DNA of 64,000 nt from Mesorhizobium loti (GCA_002356515.1 AP017605.1:248001-312000), one strand, 5' to 3'. Numbered from the stretch's first letter, positions 43,232 to 52,872 are shown. Numbers and translations are program-made. The notes: generated from the letters alone by a model not told the origin.

Positions 43232-44497
43232 ATGAACGAAGCCAGCCATCATGTCGTTGTTGTCGGCGCGGGGTTCGGCGGCCTCGAACTCACCCACGCG
43301 CTGTCAGGCGCACCGGTGCGCATCACCATGATCGACAAGCGCAACCATCATCTTTTCCAGCCGCTGCTGTACCAGGTGGCGACGACGGCCTTGGCAACCT
43401 CGGAAGTTGCCTGGCCGATCCGCCATCTCTTGCGCAAGCGCAAGGACGTGACGACGCTGCTGGCCAATGTCACCGGCGTCGACCGTGCCGGCAAACGCGT
43501 GCTGCTCGATGACGGCAGCGCCGTCGCCTACGACACGCTGGTGCTCGCCACCGGCGCCCGCCATGCCTATTTCGGCCACGACGAATGGGAGCCTTTCGCG
43601 CCGGGGCTGAAGACGCTGGAGGACGCCACCACCATCCGGCGCCGCATTCTCCTGGCCTTTGAGCAGGCCGAGCGGGAAACCGATCCCGCCAAGCGCCAGG
43701 CGCTGCTGACCATTGCGATCGTCGGCGGTGGGCCGACCGGGGTGGAACTGGCTGGCACCATCGTCGAGCTGGCGCATGACACGCTGCGCGGCGAGTTCCG
43801 CAACATCGATACGCGGCAAACACACGTGGTGCTGATCGAGGCAGGTGACCGCATCCTGGCCAATTTCGCGCCAAAACTCTCCGACTACGCCAGCAAGGCG
43901 CTCGAGCGGCTCGGCGTGACGGTCGAACTCGGACGTGCGGTGACACGCTGCGATGCCGAAGGGGTCGTCTTTGGCGACAAGCAATTGGCGGCGAAGACAA
44001 TCTTGTGGGCAGCCGGCGTTGCCGCTTCGCCCGCCGCCGAATGGCTGGGAGCCAAGGCGGATCGCGCGGGCAGGGTGCTCGTCGAGCCTGACCTCAGCGT
44101 GCCCGGCAGCCCGGAGATTTTTGTCATCGGCGACGCCGCCCTTGTGCTGCGGCCGGATGGACGGCCAGTACCCGGCGTGGCGCCCTCCGCCAAGCAGGAG
44201 GGCCGGCATGTCGCCGCGACGATCAAAGCCAGGCTCGGCGGTGACGGGACCACCCGTCCGTTCCACTACAAGCACGCCGGTGATCTGGCGACGATCGGCA
44301 AACGCGCCGCCGCGATCGATTTCGGCTGGATCAAGCTGACGGGCTGGCTCGCCTGGTGGCTGTGGGGCATCGCGCACATCTATTTCCTGATCGGTTTCCG
44401 CAACCGGCTTGCGGTTTCCCTGAGCTGGCTATGGATCTACGTCACCGGCCAGCGCAGCGCCCGGCTGATCACCCAGGGCGACGACGACAAGACCTGA
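43232..44497 (+). CDS. ndh: Type II NADH dehydrogenase (NDH-2)
   Basis: 421 residues from the ATG at 43232 (AGGGTG upstream); upstream codons in the frame lack family character. FAD site: VVVVGAGFGGLELTHAL. NADH site: IAIVGGGPTGVELAGTI. The second FAD contact VIGDAA and the quinone-site region GVAPSAKQEGRHVA are followed by a C-terminal amphipathic tail (LTGWLAWWLWGIAHIYFLIGF) that docks on the membrane. It passes electrons from NADH to ubiquinone without pumping protons. Confidence 0.95.
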   Translation: MNEASHHVVVVGAGFGGLELTHALSGAPVRITMIDKRNHHLFQPLLYQVATTALATSEVAWPIRHLLRKRKDVTTLLANVTGVDRAGKRVLLDDGSAVAYDTLVLATGARHAYFGHDEWEPFAPGLKTLEDATTIRRRILLAFEQAERETDPAKRQALLTIAIVGGGPTGVELAGTIVELAHDTLRGEFRNIDTRQTHVVLIEAGDRILANFAPKLSDYASKALERLGVTVELGRAVTRCDAEGVVFGDKQLAAKTILWAAGVAASPAAEWLGAKADRAGRVLVEPDLSVPGSPEIFVIGDAALVLRPDGRPVPGVAPSAKQEGRHVAATIKARLGGDGTTRPFHYKHAGDLATIGKRAAAIDFGWIKLTGWLAWWLWGIAHIYFLIGFRNRLAVSLSWLWIYVTGQRSARLITQGDDDKT

Positions 44498-44646
44498 CTT
44501 TCTTCACTGTCCCATTCATCCGCGCGTCATCTGTTGCTGATCGACTGATGTCCGGATGCGCGCGACTTCTTGAGTAGACTTGAGCTGATTTCGGCGCGAA
44601 GTTCGCTTCGGGGCAGGGCGTGTCACGTTGTCTATGAGGAGAAAAC

Positions 44647-46626
44647 ATGTCGCAACTGCTCCACCCAGTCTCTCGCCGCGGTTTCCTCGCTGGCGCCGCA
44701 GCCACAGGGGCGCTGATCGTGCTTCATCCCTTCTCCGCCCGGGCACAGGCCAACCAGGCGCATCTTCGGATCATGGAAACCACCGACATCCATGTGAACG
44801 TGCTGCCTTATGATTACTACGCCGACAAAGCCAACGACACGATGGGCCTGTCGCGCACGGCGTCGCTGATCGACGCGGTGCGCAAGGAAGCCGTCAATTC
44901 GATGCTGATCGACAATGGCGACCTTTTGCAGGGCAACCCGATGGGCGACTACATCGCCTACGAGAAAGGCCTGAAGGACGGCGATCTGCATCCGATCATG
45001 AAAGGCATGAACCTACTCGGCTACGAGTGCTCGACGCTCGGCAACCACGAGTTCAATTACGGCCTGTCCTTCCTGGACAAGGTGCTGGCCGGTGCCAATT
45101 TCCCGTTCGTTTGCGCCAATCTGATCCGCGGCACCGAGCTCGCCGCCAACCCCCGCGACGACAAGCTCTATCTCAAGCCCTATGTGATCCTCGACAGGAA
45201 GATCAAGGACGGTTCGGGCACTGATCAGCCGATCCGGATCGGCATTATCGGCTTCGTGCCGCCGCAGATCATGGTCTGGGACCTCAAGAATCTCGAAGGC
45301 AACGTCAAGACGCGCGACATCGTCGAGGCGGCCAAGGCCTGGGTCCCGCAGATGAAGGAAGAGGGCGCCGACATCGTCATCGCGCTCTCGCATTCCGGCA
45401 TCGATGTGAAGCAGGGCGACATGATGGAGAACGCCTCGTTCTTCGTCGCCGGCGTCGATGGCATCGATGCCGTGTTCACCGGCCACCAGCATCTGGTGTT
45501 CCCCGGCAAGAAGGATTTCCAGTCCCTCGACGGTGTCGACACGCAAAAAGGCACGCTGCAGGGCAAGCCCGCCGTGATGGGTGGCTTCTGGGGCTCGCAT
45601 ATGGGGCTGATCGACCTGATGCTGGAGCGTGACGGATCGAAGTGGAAGGTCGTTTCCGCCACCTCCGAGGCGAGGCCGATCTTCGAGCGCGTCGACAACA
45701 AGAACAAGCCGACTGTCCCCGACGACAAGCGCATCATCGCCGCCCTCGAACGGGACCACCAGGCGACCCTGGCCTATGTGCGCCGTCCCGTCGGCAAGAC
45801 CTCCGCGCCGCTCTATTCCTATTTCTCGCTGGTTGCCGACGATCCGTCGGTGCAGGTCGTCAGCCAGGCGCAGACCTGGTATTTGAAGGACATCCTCAAG
45901 AGCACGCAGTGGAAGGATGTGCCGCTGCTGTCGGCCGCCGCTCCCTTCAAGGCCGGCGGGCGCAACGGCGCCGACTACTACACCGACGTGCCGGCCGGCG
46001 ACATCGCCATCAAGAACGTCGCCGACCTTTATCTCTATCCCAACACCGTGCGCGCCGTCGAAATCACCGGAGCGCAGGTCAAGGAATGGCTGGAAATGTC
46101 GGCCGGAATCTTCAACAGGATCGAGGTGGGGAAGGCTGACCAGCGGCTTATCAACACCGATTTCCCATCTTACAATTTCGACGTCATCGACGGCGTCTCC
46201 TACAAGATCGATCTGTCGCAGCCGCCGAAATACGATGCCAAGGGCGGTGTCGCGAACGCCGGTTCGAGCCGCATCGTCGACCTGATGTTCGACGGCAAAC
46301 CAATTGATCCCAATCAGAAATTCGTCGTCGCGACCAACAATTACCGGGCCGGCGGCGGCGGCAACTTCCCCGACATCAATGCCTCGAAGATCATCTACGA
46401 GGCGCCGGACACCAACCGCGACGTCATCGTTCGCTACATTGTGAGCCAGGGCACGATCAACCCGTCCGCCGACGGCAACTGGTCGTTCGCGCCGCTGCCG
46501 GGAACCAGCGTCGTGTTCGAGACGGGCGTCAAGGCAAAGGATTTCATCGCCGATGTGAAATCGCTGAAGATCGAACCGGCGGGCGAGGGCGAATCCGGCT
46601 TTGCGAAATATCGCATCACTCTTTGA
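44647..46626 (+). CDS. cpdB: 2',3'-cyclic-nucleotide 2'-phosphodiesterase / 3'-nucleotidase, Tat-exported
   Basis: 659 residues. The N-terminus has a twin-arginine signal ([13 protein letters not shown]) ending near ARAQA, so the enzyme is folded before export to the periplasm. The metallophosphatase domain shows [34 protein letters not shown] and GHQHLVFPG; the C-terminal 5'-nucleotidase domain has [11 protein letters not shown]. It cleaves 2',3'-cyclic nucleotides and 3'-nucleotides, salvaging nucleosides and phosphate. AGGAGA lies upstream of the start. Confidence 0.95.
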   Translation: MSQLLHPVSRRGFLAGAAATGALIVLHPFSARAQANQAHLRIMETTDIHVNVLPYDYYADKANDTMGLSRTASLIDAVRKEAVNSMLIDNGDLLQGNPMGDYIAYEKGLKDGDLHPIMKGMNLLGYECSTLGNHEFNYGLSFLDKVLAGANFPFVCANLIRGTELAANPRDDKLYLKPYVILDRKIKDGSGTDQPIRIGIIGFVPPQIMVWDLKNLEGNVKTRDIVEAAKAWVPQMKEEGADIVIALSHSGIDVKQGDMMENASFFVAGVDGIDAVFTGHQHLVFPGKKDFQSLDGVDTQKGTLQGKPAVMGGFWGSHMGLIDLMLERDGSKWKVVSATSEARPIFERVDNKNKPTVPDDKRIIAALERDHQATLAYVRRPVGKTSAPLYSYFSLVADDPSVQVVSQAQTWYLKDILKSTQWKDVPLLSAAAPFKAGGRNGADYYTDVPAGDIAIKNVADLYLYPNTVRAVEITGAQVKEWLEMSAGIFNRIEVGKADQRLINTDFPSYNFDVIDGVSYKIDLSQPPKYDAKGGVANAGSSRIVDLMFDGKPIDPNQKFVVATNNYRAGGGGNFPDINASKIIYEAPDTNRDVIVRYIVSQGTINPSADGNWSFAPLPGTSVVFETGVKAKDFIADVKSLKIEPAGEGESGFAKYRITL

Positions 46627-46698
46627 AGATTGGTGCGCAATCCGCGGCAAGCGAACTCACGCCAGTTAGGCGCGAGCTCGTCCTTGCCTCGCGCAGCT

Positions 46699-47013
46699 TC
46701 AATTGGTTGCGGGCACCGGTGTCAGCGGCAAGGCTGTCGCGGGCGCTTGCGGGCTGACTGGCTGCGTCGGCTCAAGCGACGTGCCAGTCGGGTCGCTGGG
46801 CACGGTCAAGGGCGACATCCCGGCCGGAGCATGGACCTCGTGGAGGGTCGAGCTTGGTGTGTTGTCGATCAGATCGCTCGCACCAGGCCTCAAGGTTGGG
46901 CTGATGCTGAGGCCCAGCGGATCGTTCATGACGGTCGGTGGAGCGACGCGCCGTGCGTCGGCTGCGGATACCGCGGCAAGCAGGATGGCAATGGCGGCAA
47001 CTATTCGCTTCAT
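46699..47013 (-). CDS. Secreted proline-rich small protein, function unknown
   Basis: 104 residues. A clear signal peptide (MKRIVAAIAILLAAVSAADA) is followed by a Pro/Thr/Ser-rich unstructured chain with no cysteine, ending TALPLTPVPATN. GGAGG lies a few bases upstream of the ATG at 47013. It has no recognisable domain and is probably a periplasmic or secreted disordered protein. It converges with cpdB. Confidence 0.65.
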   Translation of the reverse strand: MKRIVAAIAILLAAVSAADARRVAPPTVMNDPLGLSISPTLRPGASDLIDNTPSSTLHEVHAPAGMSPLTVPSDPTGTSLEPTQPVSPQAPATALPLTPVPATN

Positions 47014-47188
47014 GGAAGCCTCCTGTGGTCAGAGGCGCTCGGCGTTGGTTGGGGCGCGGGGCGTCGGGTGCGTGAGAACGGGCGCCGCGCGATCGCGGTT
47101 GCATCACGTTCGCATGAAGACGTCGCGATCGCCGCTTTTGGCGTAAGCCCGCAATTTCAACGCTGCGGGGACATGCTCACCGGCCAGC

Positions 47189-48445
47189 TTACGCCTTGTA
47201 GACCACCTGGCGCACATCGATGTAGCTGGCGCGGAAGCCGGCTTCGCAATAGTGCAGGTAGAACTCCCAGAGCTTCTTGAAACGATCGTCGAAGCCGAGC
47301 GGCACGATCTTCTCCCACGACGCCCAGAAGCGATGCCGCCATTCGGCGAGCGTGCGCGCATAGTCGTCGGGAAACACCCGCTCACGCAGATGCGCAAGGC
47401 CATGGTCCGCACCGAGCGTCTTCAGGATCGACGGCGTCGGCAGCATGCCGCCCGGAAAGACATAGCGCTGGATGAAATCCGGCCTGGCACGATAGGTATC
47501 GTAGGCGGCTTCGTTGATGGTGATAATCTGCAGGCCAGCGGTGCCGCCGGGTTTCAGGCAGGCCTTCATCTTCGAGAAGAACACCGGCCAGTACTTCTCG
47601 CCGACCGCTTCGAACATCTCGATCGACGCGATGCGATCGTAAGTCCCTGTTTCGTCGCGGTAATCCTGCAGCTTGATGTCGACCTTGTCGGAAAGCCCAG
47701 CCTTGGCGATGCGCGCCTTGGCGAAATCGTGCTGTTCGCGGCTGATCGTCAGTCCGGTAACGCGGCAGCCGATTTCGCGCGCCGCGAATTCGGCAAAGCC
47801 ACCCCAGCCGCAGCCGATCTCCAGCACATGATCCTTGTTGCCGATACCCGTATCCCTGGCCAGCGCCCGGTATTTGGCAGCCTGGGCGCTCTCCAGGTCA
47901 TTGGCGCCATTGGCGTAGAGCGCCGAGGAATAGGTCATGCTCGGGTCGAGCCACTCCTTATAGAAGGCGTTGCCGAGATCGTAATGAGCCGAGATGTTGC
48001 GCTTCGAACCGGTGTGCGTGTTCTCGTTGAACCAGTGGCGGATGCGTTGAACGGTGTTGATGAGCCAGCTGGCGCCGCCGGCGACGCGTTCGCCGATCGC
48101 CGAATTGACGACGAACAATTCCAGGAAGCTGGTGACATCAGGGCTTTCCCAATCGCCGTCCATATAGGATTCGGCAACGCCGATCGTGCCGCCGGAAAAG
48201 GCGCGGCCGGGCAGGCGCCAGTTCTTGAGCACCAGTTCGGCGTCCGGGCCAGGTCCCTTGCCGCCAACGAGGACGGCGCGGCCATCCGGCATCCTCACCT
48301 TGAGCGAACCGCGCGGCAGGTTCATTGCCGCCGACAGCACCATGCGCGCCTTGGCCGGCAGGCCCTTGACGATTTCGGCGAAATTGAACTCGTCGAGCCT
48401 GACCGCTTCGCCCGGCGCTATACTCTGATGGTCCCCGTGTGCCAT
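47189..48445 (-). CDS. cfa: Cyclopropane-fatty-acyl-phospholipid synthase
   Basis: 418 residues from the ATG at 48445; a longer frame to 48508 is less likely. It methylates cis-unsaturated acyl chains of membrane phospholipids using SAM. The SAM site is LEIGCGWGGFAEFAA, and NISAHYDLGNAFYKEWLDPS, MTYSSALYANGANDLESAQ and FEAVGEKYWPVFF are characteristic; the catalytic Cys lies in LHYCEAGF near the C-terminus. The N-terminal 120 residues form the usual lipid-binding domain. It contributes to acid and stationary-phase tolerance. Confidence 0.95.
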   Translation of the reverse strand: MAHGDHQSIAPGEAVRLDEFNFAEIVKGLPAKARMVLSAAMNLPRGSLKVRMPDGRAVLVGGKGPGPDAELVLKNWRLPGRAFSGGTIGVAESYMDGDWESPDVTSFLELFVVNSAIGERVAGGASWLINTVQRIRHWFNENTHTGSKRNISAHYDLGNAFYKEWLDPSMTYSSALYANGANDLESAQAAKYRALARDTGIGNKDHVLEIGCGWGGFAEFAAREIGCRVTGLTISREQHDFAKARIAKAGLSDKVDIKLQDYRDETGTYDRIASIEMFEAVGEKYWPVFFSKMKACLKPGGTAGLQIITINEAAYDTYRARPDFIQRYVFPGGMLPTPSILKTLGADHGLAHLRERVFPDDYARTLAEWRHRFWASWEKIVPLGFDDRFKKLWEFYLHYCEAGFRASYIDVRQVVYKA

Positions 48446-48783
48446 TTCACGCCCCTGGATTTCCGTGGTGCCGGCGCAAATTGCCGAGCCGCGGTTCTCT
48501 TGGATCATTCGCCAGGTTCGAACGCCTTGCCGGGTCCCGGCAACTCGCGGGTCCGGCGACAGGCGGGCTCGAACGAAAGTGCGCGCCCGTTAGCCGGAGC
48601 TTGTGCACTTCCCAGCGAATGCCTGCCAACAATCTTCCACGTCATGAGGGCAAACTTCAAGAGGCAGGTCGTTAGCTGGGCTGTGCCACATGGCGCCTGG
48701 GCATCTGCCCTTGCGTCGGCTGGCTGCTGCCCAAAAACGAAAACGTCTATGGCCGCCGCCGCGCTTGTGCGATAGCTTTAGCC
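48446..48783. other. 338-base divergent region between cfa and a small membrane protein gene
   Basis: Short frames occur but none has protein character or a ribosome-binding site. The region must hold the cfa promoter. No terminator, tRNA or repeat was recognised. Confidence 0.35.
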
Positions 48784-48918
48784 ATGCGTTATGTAATCGT
48801 CATTGCGGCAATCGCGTTCTTCCTGATCTGGGACGGTCTCTACAATCAGGGCCGGTATCTCGACATCTCGGTCAGGGAGCTTTCCCATGTCGTGCGCTAC
48901 GTCACCGGCAAGGCCTGA
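48784..48918 (+). CDS. 44-residue single-span membrane protein
   Basis: ATG at 48784 to TGA at 48918 encodes 44 residues: a hydrophobic start (MRYVIVIAAIAFFLIWDGL), then a hydrophilic tail (NQGRYLDISVRELSHVVRYV). The pattern of one N-terminal helix and an amphipathic tail with basic residues is typical of real small membrane proteins. GC-rich third positions throughout fit coding use. There is no strong ribosome-binding site, so the gene is likely but not certain. Confidence 0.6.
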   Translation: MRYVIVIAAIAFFLIWDGLYNQGRYLDISVRELSHVVRYVTGKA

Positions 48919-49088
48919 TATCCCTTCTGAAAAGAGCAGCCCGGCGCGCCATTCGCGGTGTTTTATCGCCGCGAGATGAGGTCCGGCACCGTGCGGGGCG
49001 CGTCGCAAGGACGCGTGGCGCCATGAACGGTTGACGCGAGGGGACCGCCCTCACTAAAGACCCCGACATTCAGATCGAGGAGGCGGGA

Positions 49089-49379
49089 TTGATCCGGCAT
49101 ATCGTTTTCTTCAGCGCGCGGCGCAAGGAGGATGTCGAGTCCGTGCGCACCGGGCTTTTGGCGCTCGGCAACATTCCTCATTCCAGTCTCTTCGAGGTTA
49201 CCTTGAACACCAAGGTCGACCCACTGTCGGACGAAGTCGATGTCGTCGTCTATGCCGAGTTCGCCGATGATGCGGCGCTGGCCGCCTACAAGGCGCATCC
49301 GCTCTATGCACAGACCACGGCCCAGGTCAAACCATTGCGCGAACTACGCTATTCCGCCGATGTCGTGGCCGGCAGCTGA
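49089..49379 (+). CDS. Dabb-domain (stress-responsive alpha/beta barrel) protein
   Basis: 96 residues from a TTG at 49089 with GGAGGCGGGA upstream. The start IRHIVFFSARRKE, the central VTLNTKVDPLSDEVDVVVYAEF and the AYKAHPLYAQ motif match Dabb proteins, which form dimeric ferredoxin-like barrels. Some members bind small molecules or have catalytic roles; the function here is unknown. It is 70 bases upstream of the glyoxalase-like gene and may belong with it. Confidence 0.85.
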   Translation: MIRHIVFFSARRKEDVESVRTGLLALGNIPHSSLFEVTLNTKVDPLSDEVDVVVYAEFADDAALAAYKAHPLYAQTTAQVKPLRELRYSADVVAGS

Positions 49380-49449
49380 TCCGCTGCCGGCGGTCAGGAT
49401 CGCAATCACGTCTTGAACCGTTCTGCGGAATGATGCACATCGCGCCGCT

Positions 49450-50328
49450 ATGACCCGAACAACCGGCATTCATCCGCTCGATCATCTGGTGCTGCCGACG
49501 CGGAGCCTCGATGTGGCAAGAGCTCGGCTCAGTTCGCTTGGCTTCGTCGTCGCCCCGACAGGCATCCATCCCTTTGGAACGGAAAACTGCTGCGTTTTCC
49601 TCGCCCACGGCACCTATCTGGAGCCGCTCGCGATTGGCAGCAAGCAGGCGGCGATCGAGGCCGCCGCCACGGGCAACGTCTTCGTCACACGCGACCGTGC
49701 CTATCGCGAAAGCCGCGGCGATGAGGGGTTTTCCGCGGTGGTTCTGGGGACCGGCAATGCCGATGCCGACCACGCACGCTATATCGAGGCCGGACTGTCG
49801 ACGGGGGATACGCTGAGCTTTTCGCGCGCTTTCACGGATACATCGGGTAAAAGCGATATCGCATCGTTCAAGCTCGCCTTCGCCTCGGCTAGTGGCGCGA
49901 CCGACGCGTTCCTGTTTGCCTGCCAGCGGATCAACGCGCCGAAAGTGGACCGTGCGGCCCTGCAGGACCACGCCAACGGTGCCAGCGGAATCCTCGAGGT
50001 GGTGGCGGTCAGCGACCAACCTGCCGAACAGATCAGGCTGATCTCCGTGGCGGTAAACGATCCTGCCGCCGACGGTGAGGCGTTTTTCCTGCCGAATGCA
50101 ACCTTGAGCGTGCTCGACCCCAAATCTTTCACCGCCCGCTTTGGCATTCCGGCCGGGTCATCGACGAAACTTCGCTTCGCGGCGATCGTCTTTGCCGTCC
50201 GCAGTGCGGATGCCACGTCGAGCCTGCTTGCAGCCAATGCCATCCAGCACGATATAGCGGGCACTGATATTGTCGTGCGGCCGACCTCCGGACAGGGCGC
50301 GGCTTTCATCTTCCGGGAGATCCAATGA
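49450..50328 (+). CDS. VOC/glyoxalase-like protein, coupled to kdsA
   Basis: 292 residues. The start HPLDHLVLPTRSLDVARARL and SLGFVVAPTGIHPFGTENCC match the glyoxalase-like (PF13468-type) VOC domain with its metal-binding His in LDHLV; the rest is a longer, paired-domain form. Its activity is unknown. The kdsA ATG overlaps its stop (ATGA at 50325-50328), so it is translated together with the LPS-core enzyme. Confidence 0.85.
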   Translation: MTRTTGIHPLDHLVLPTRSLDVARARLSSLGFVVAPTGIHPFGTENCCVFLAHGTYLEPLAIGSKQAAIEAAATGNVFVTRDRAYRESRGDEGFSAVVLGTGNADADHARYIEAGLSTGDTLSFSRAFTDTSGKSDIASFKLAFASASGATDAFLFACQRINAPKVDRAALQDHANGASGILEVVAVSDQPAEQIRLISVAVNDPAADGEAFFLPNATLSVLDPKSFTARFGIPAGSSTKLRFAAIVFAVRSADATSSLLAANAIQHDIAGTDIVVRPTSGQGAAFIFREIQ

Positions 50329-51170
50329 GCAAACCCCTGACGCCCAACGCTTCGGTAACCGTCGGCAACGTCGTCTTCGACAACAACGCGCCTTTGGCGC
50401 TGATCGCCGGCCCGTGCCAGTTCGAATCGCGCCAGCATGCCTTCGACATGGCCGGCGCGCTGAAGGAACTGACAGCCAAGCTCGGCATCGGCCTCGTCTA
50501 CAAGACCAGCTACGACAAGGCCAACCGCACCTCGCTGTCGGCAACGCGCGGCGCTGGCATGGACGCCGCACTTCCGGTCTTCGACGAACTGCGCAAGGAA
50601 TTCTCGCTTCCCGTTCTGACTGATGTCCACACCGAGGAGCAGTGCGCGATCGTCGCGCCGCATGTCGATGTGCTGCAGATTCCGGCCTTCCTGTCGCGCC
50701 AGACCGACATGCTGGTCGCCGCCGCGAAGACCGGCAAGGTCATCAACGTCAAGAAGGGGCAGTTCCTCGCCCCTTGGGACATGAAGAACGTCGTGGCCAA
50801 GATCACCGGTTCCGGCAACGCCAATGTCTTGACTACCGAGCGCGGCGCGTCCTTCGGCTACAACACGCTGGTGTCGGATATGCGCGCACTGCCTGTTATG
50901 GCCGAGATCGGCGCTCCGGTCATCTTCGATGCTACGCATTCGGTCCAGCAGCCTGGCGGGCAGGGCGGCTCGTCTGGTGGCGAGCGCCGCTTTGTCGAGA
51001 CGCTGGCCCGTGCGGCCGTCGCTGTCGGCGTCGCCGGCGTGTTCATCGAGACCCATCAGGATCCTGACAATTCGACGTCTTCAGATGGTCCGAACATGCT
51101 GCCGCTGAAGGATATGCCGGCTCTGCTCGAGAGGCTGATGGCATTCGATCGCATCGCCAAGGGCCGCTAA
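50325..51170 (+). CDS. kdsA: 3-deoxy-8-phosphooctulonate synthase
   Basis: 281 residues. It condenses phosphoenolpyruvate and arabinose 5-phosphate to Kdo-8-phosphate, the first step to Kdo of lipopolysaccharide. Family marks: LIAGPCQFESRQHA, YKTSYDKANRTS, TDVHTEEQC, KGQFLAPWDMKNV, and DATHSVQQPGGQGGSSGG. The start overlaps the VOC gene. Enolase, which makes phosphoenolpyruvate, lies 1.9 kb downstream, though other genes intervene. Confidence 0.97.
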   Translation: MSKPLTPNASVTVGNVVFDNNAPLALIAGPCQFESRQHAFDMAGALKELTAKLGIGLVYKTSYDKANRTSLSATRGAGMDAALPVFDELRKEFSLPVLTDVHTEEQCAIVAPHVDVLQIPAFLSRQTDMLVAAAKTGKVINVKKGQFLAPWDMKNVVAKITGSGNANVLTTERGASFGYNTLVSDMRALPVMAEIGAPVIFDATHSVQQPGGQGGSSGGERRFVETLARAAVAVGVAGVFIETHQDPDNSTSSDGPNMLPLKDMPALLERLMAFDRIAKGR

Positions 51171-51203
51171 AGCGCCCTGAGGAAAGCTGCAAGCGCCTGC
51201 ATG

Positions 51204-51893
51204 TCAGTTGTTCTGGCCTGACCGCCTCATGTCGATCGCGAACACCGCGTAATAGTCGACGCCTGGCATCGGCGCCGTGACGGTCAGGATCCAGCGCACA
51301 TTGCCATGCTGGCGCCCGTAAACCGGCGGGCCGTTCGACGGCAGGGCATCGGCCGGGATTGCAAAGGCGAAGGGGATGCCCACGCTCGACTGCACGGAAC
51401 CACGCGGCACGACGAGCTTTTCCTCGTATCTGAGCTCTTCCTTGTAGGTCGATTTGTCCCCAGCGGTCGAATTCACGGCCGGTCCGCCGACGCGGTAGGT
51501 TCTGATACATCGCAATTTGACGACGTAGTCACCGGAAGGAGCCAGATCGCGGCTCGACCGCAGCCGGCCTTCGAAGCGTCCGCCAGGTTTTGCCGGCCCC
51601 GCCTCTAGCGTCGTTGCGCCGAATTTGCGCACGCGCAATGTGTCACGGATCGCCTTCAGCAATGCGTAGAGCCCGATGACGGCAAACACGACCGGGACGA
51701 AGACCAATGGATTGAATTCGCGGTCGTTAACGTTGAAGTTGAGCGGCAGCTCGAAATACCAGGGGATCAGGGCGGCGATCAGCACCATGGCGCCGGCAAA
51801 GAAGTAGCCGCTGGACGCATTCGCGGCATTGGCATCGACCACAGGTGCCGGCGGCTGCGCCGCCGCTGGCTGCTGACTGCGCCTTCGGGCCAT
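51204..51893 (-). CDS. Membrane protein of unknown function (DUF3592-like layout)
   Basis: 229 residues. A Gln/Pro/Ala-rich N-terminus is followed by two helices (about 28-48: YFFAGAMVLIAALIPWYFEL; about 62-82: LVFVPVVFAVIGLYALLKAI), then a soluble beta-rich domain (YVVKLRCIRTYRVGG, YEEKLVVPRGS, VRWILTVTAPMPGVDYYAVF). The layout recalls DUF3592-type proteins, but the family is not certain. It converges with kdsA. Confidence 0.6.
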   Translation of the reverse strand: MARRRSQQPAAAQPPAPVVDANAANASSGYFFAGAMVLIAALIPWYFELPLNFNVNDREFNPLVFVPVVFAVIGLYALLKAIRDTLRVRKFGATTLEAGPAKPGGRFEGRLRSSRDLAPSGDYVVKLRCIRTYRVGGPAVNSTAGDKSTYKEELRYEEKLVVPRGSVQSSVGIPFAFAIPADALPSNGPPVYGRQHGNVRWILTVTAPMPGVDYYAVFAIDMRRSGQNN

Positions 51894-52036
51894 TGCCGCC
51901 TCGCAAAACGACCGGACGCTCCCTCAATGCCACGCTAGACGGCGACATGACAATGGCCCGGCGGGGCCGCGCTTGTGGAAGGCATAGACCGGTTGTACGC
52001 TTGGCCGGCAAATGAGCGTTTTGGCAGGAGGAAGCC

Positions 52037-52240
52037 ATGTCCGTCGCCCGCGTCACCGAAATCACCTCGTCGTCGAAGAAGAGCTTTCAGGACGCCATCG
52101 AAAAGGGAATCGCCCGCGCTTCAAAAACCCTGAAGAACGTCGAAGGCGCCTGGATCCAGGATCAGAAGATCGTCGTCGAGGACGGCAAGATCGCGGCCTA
52201 TCGCGTCAACATGAAGGTCACTTTCATCCTCGCGGAGTGA
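52037..52240 (+). CDS. Dodecin family flavin-binding protein
   Basis: 67 residues with AGGAGGAAG upstream. VARVTEITSSSKKSFQDAI, GIARASKTLKNVEGAWIQDQK and YRVNMKVTFILAE match dodecin, a dodecameric shell that stores riboflavin or FMN between tryptophans; the Trp is in GAWIQD. It is likely a flavin reservoir in the cytoplasm. The next gene begins 84 bases downstream. Confidence 0.95.
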   Translation: MSVARVTEITSSSKKSFQDAIEKGIARASKTLKNVEGAWIQDQKIVVEDGKIAAYRVNMKVTFILAE

Positions 52241-52323
52241 TCGGCCGCCGCCGAAAAAGTCGGGAACTTTCGCCCGCTCCCCTCATTGTCAAAGCAGAGT
52301 TCAACGACAACGAGGAGCAGATC

Positions 52324-52689
52324 ATGACAACCCAGACAGGCCACACCGAAGCCATTGCCGCTTCGCGGGTCATCGGCACGTCAGTCTACAACACCGAAGG
52401 CAGGAGCATCGGCAGCATCGAGGACATCATGCTCGACAAGACGTCGAACGGCATCATGTTCGCGGTGATCGCCTTTCGCGGTTTTCTCGGCATTGGCGAG
52501 AAGTACCACGCCATCCCCTGGGCCAGTCTCGACTACGACGAGGACAAGGGCGGCTATGTCGTGCCGTTCTCGAAGGATCAGCTGAAGGCAGCGCCCGCTT
52601 ATTCGATCAACGAACTGGCCGGCGCGGATGGCGAGGCGGCGCGCGACGCGTCCTATGAGTATTACAAGGTCACGCCCTATTGGCATTGA
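52324..52689 (+). CDS. PRC-barrel domain protein
   Basis: 121 residues from the ATG at 52324 (GAGGAG upstream). The block RVIGTSVYNTEGRSIGSIED and AVIAFRGFLGIGEKYHAIPW belong to the PRC-barrel fold of photoreaction-centre H subunits and RimM. Free-standing members in alphaproteobacteria are often stress-linked; the function is unknown. The aromatic C-terminus (YYKVTPYWH) is typical of this subgroup. A strong terminator follows at once. Confidence 0.92.
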   Translation: MTTQTGHTEAIAASRVIGTSVYNTEGRSIGSIEDIMLDKTSNGIMFAVIAFRGFLGIGEKYHAIPWASLDYDEDKGGYVVPFSKDQLKAAPAYSINELAGADGEAARDASYEYYKVTPYWH

Positions 52690-52702
52690 CGCAACCACGA
52701 TC

Positions 52703-52736
52703 AAAAAAGGGCCTCGTTTCGACGAGGCCCTTTTTT
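52703..52736. terminator. Terminator after the PRC-barrel gene, usable from both sides
   Basis: GGGCCTCGT / ACGAGGCCC with a TTCG loop, flanked by six A and six T, 14 bases after the PRC-barrel stop and ten bases before the minus-strand lipoprotein gene ends. Confidence 0.95.
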
Positions 52737-52746
52737 CAAGGCAGTG

Positions 52747-52872
52747 CTATTCGCTGAGGTGCAACACCGGCAAAGGCTCGAAAGCCTTCGGCGGCGATTG
52801 CTGTGTGTCGCACGACGTCAGGAACGCCGCCGCGATCAGGAACAAACTCACGATACCGCTCCACTCGGACAT
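52747..52872 (-). CDS. 41-residue predicted lipoprotein
   Basis: ATG at 52872 to TAG at 52747 gives 41 residues. AGGAGG lies nine bases upstream, a near-perfect ribosome-binding site. A hydrophobic segment (SLFLIAAAFL) runs into the lipobox LTSC, so the mature chain would start at Cys21 and be about 21 residues, Pro-rich (QQSPPKAFEPLPV). It shares a bidirectional terminator with the PRC-barrel gene. The function is unknown; its size recalls small entericidin-like lipoproteins, but no such family match can be claimed. Confidence 0.7.
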   Translation of the reverse strand: MSEWSGIVSLFLIAAAFLTSCDTQQSPPKAFEPLPVLHLSE

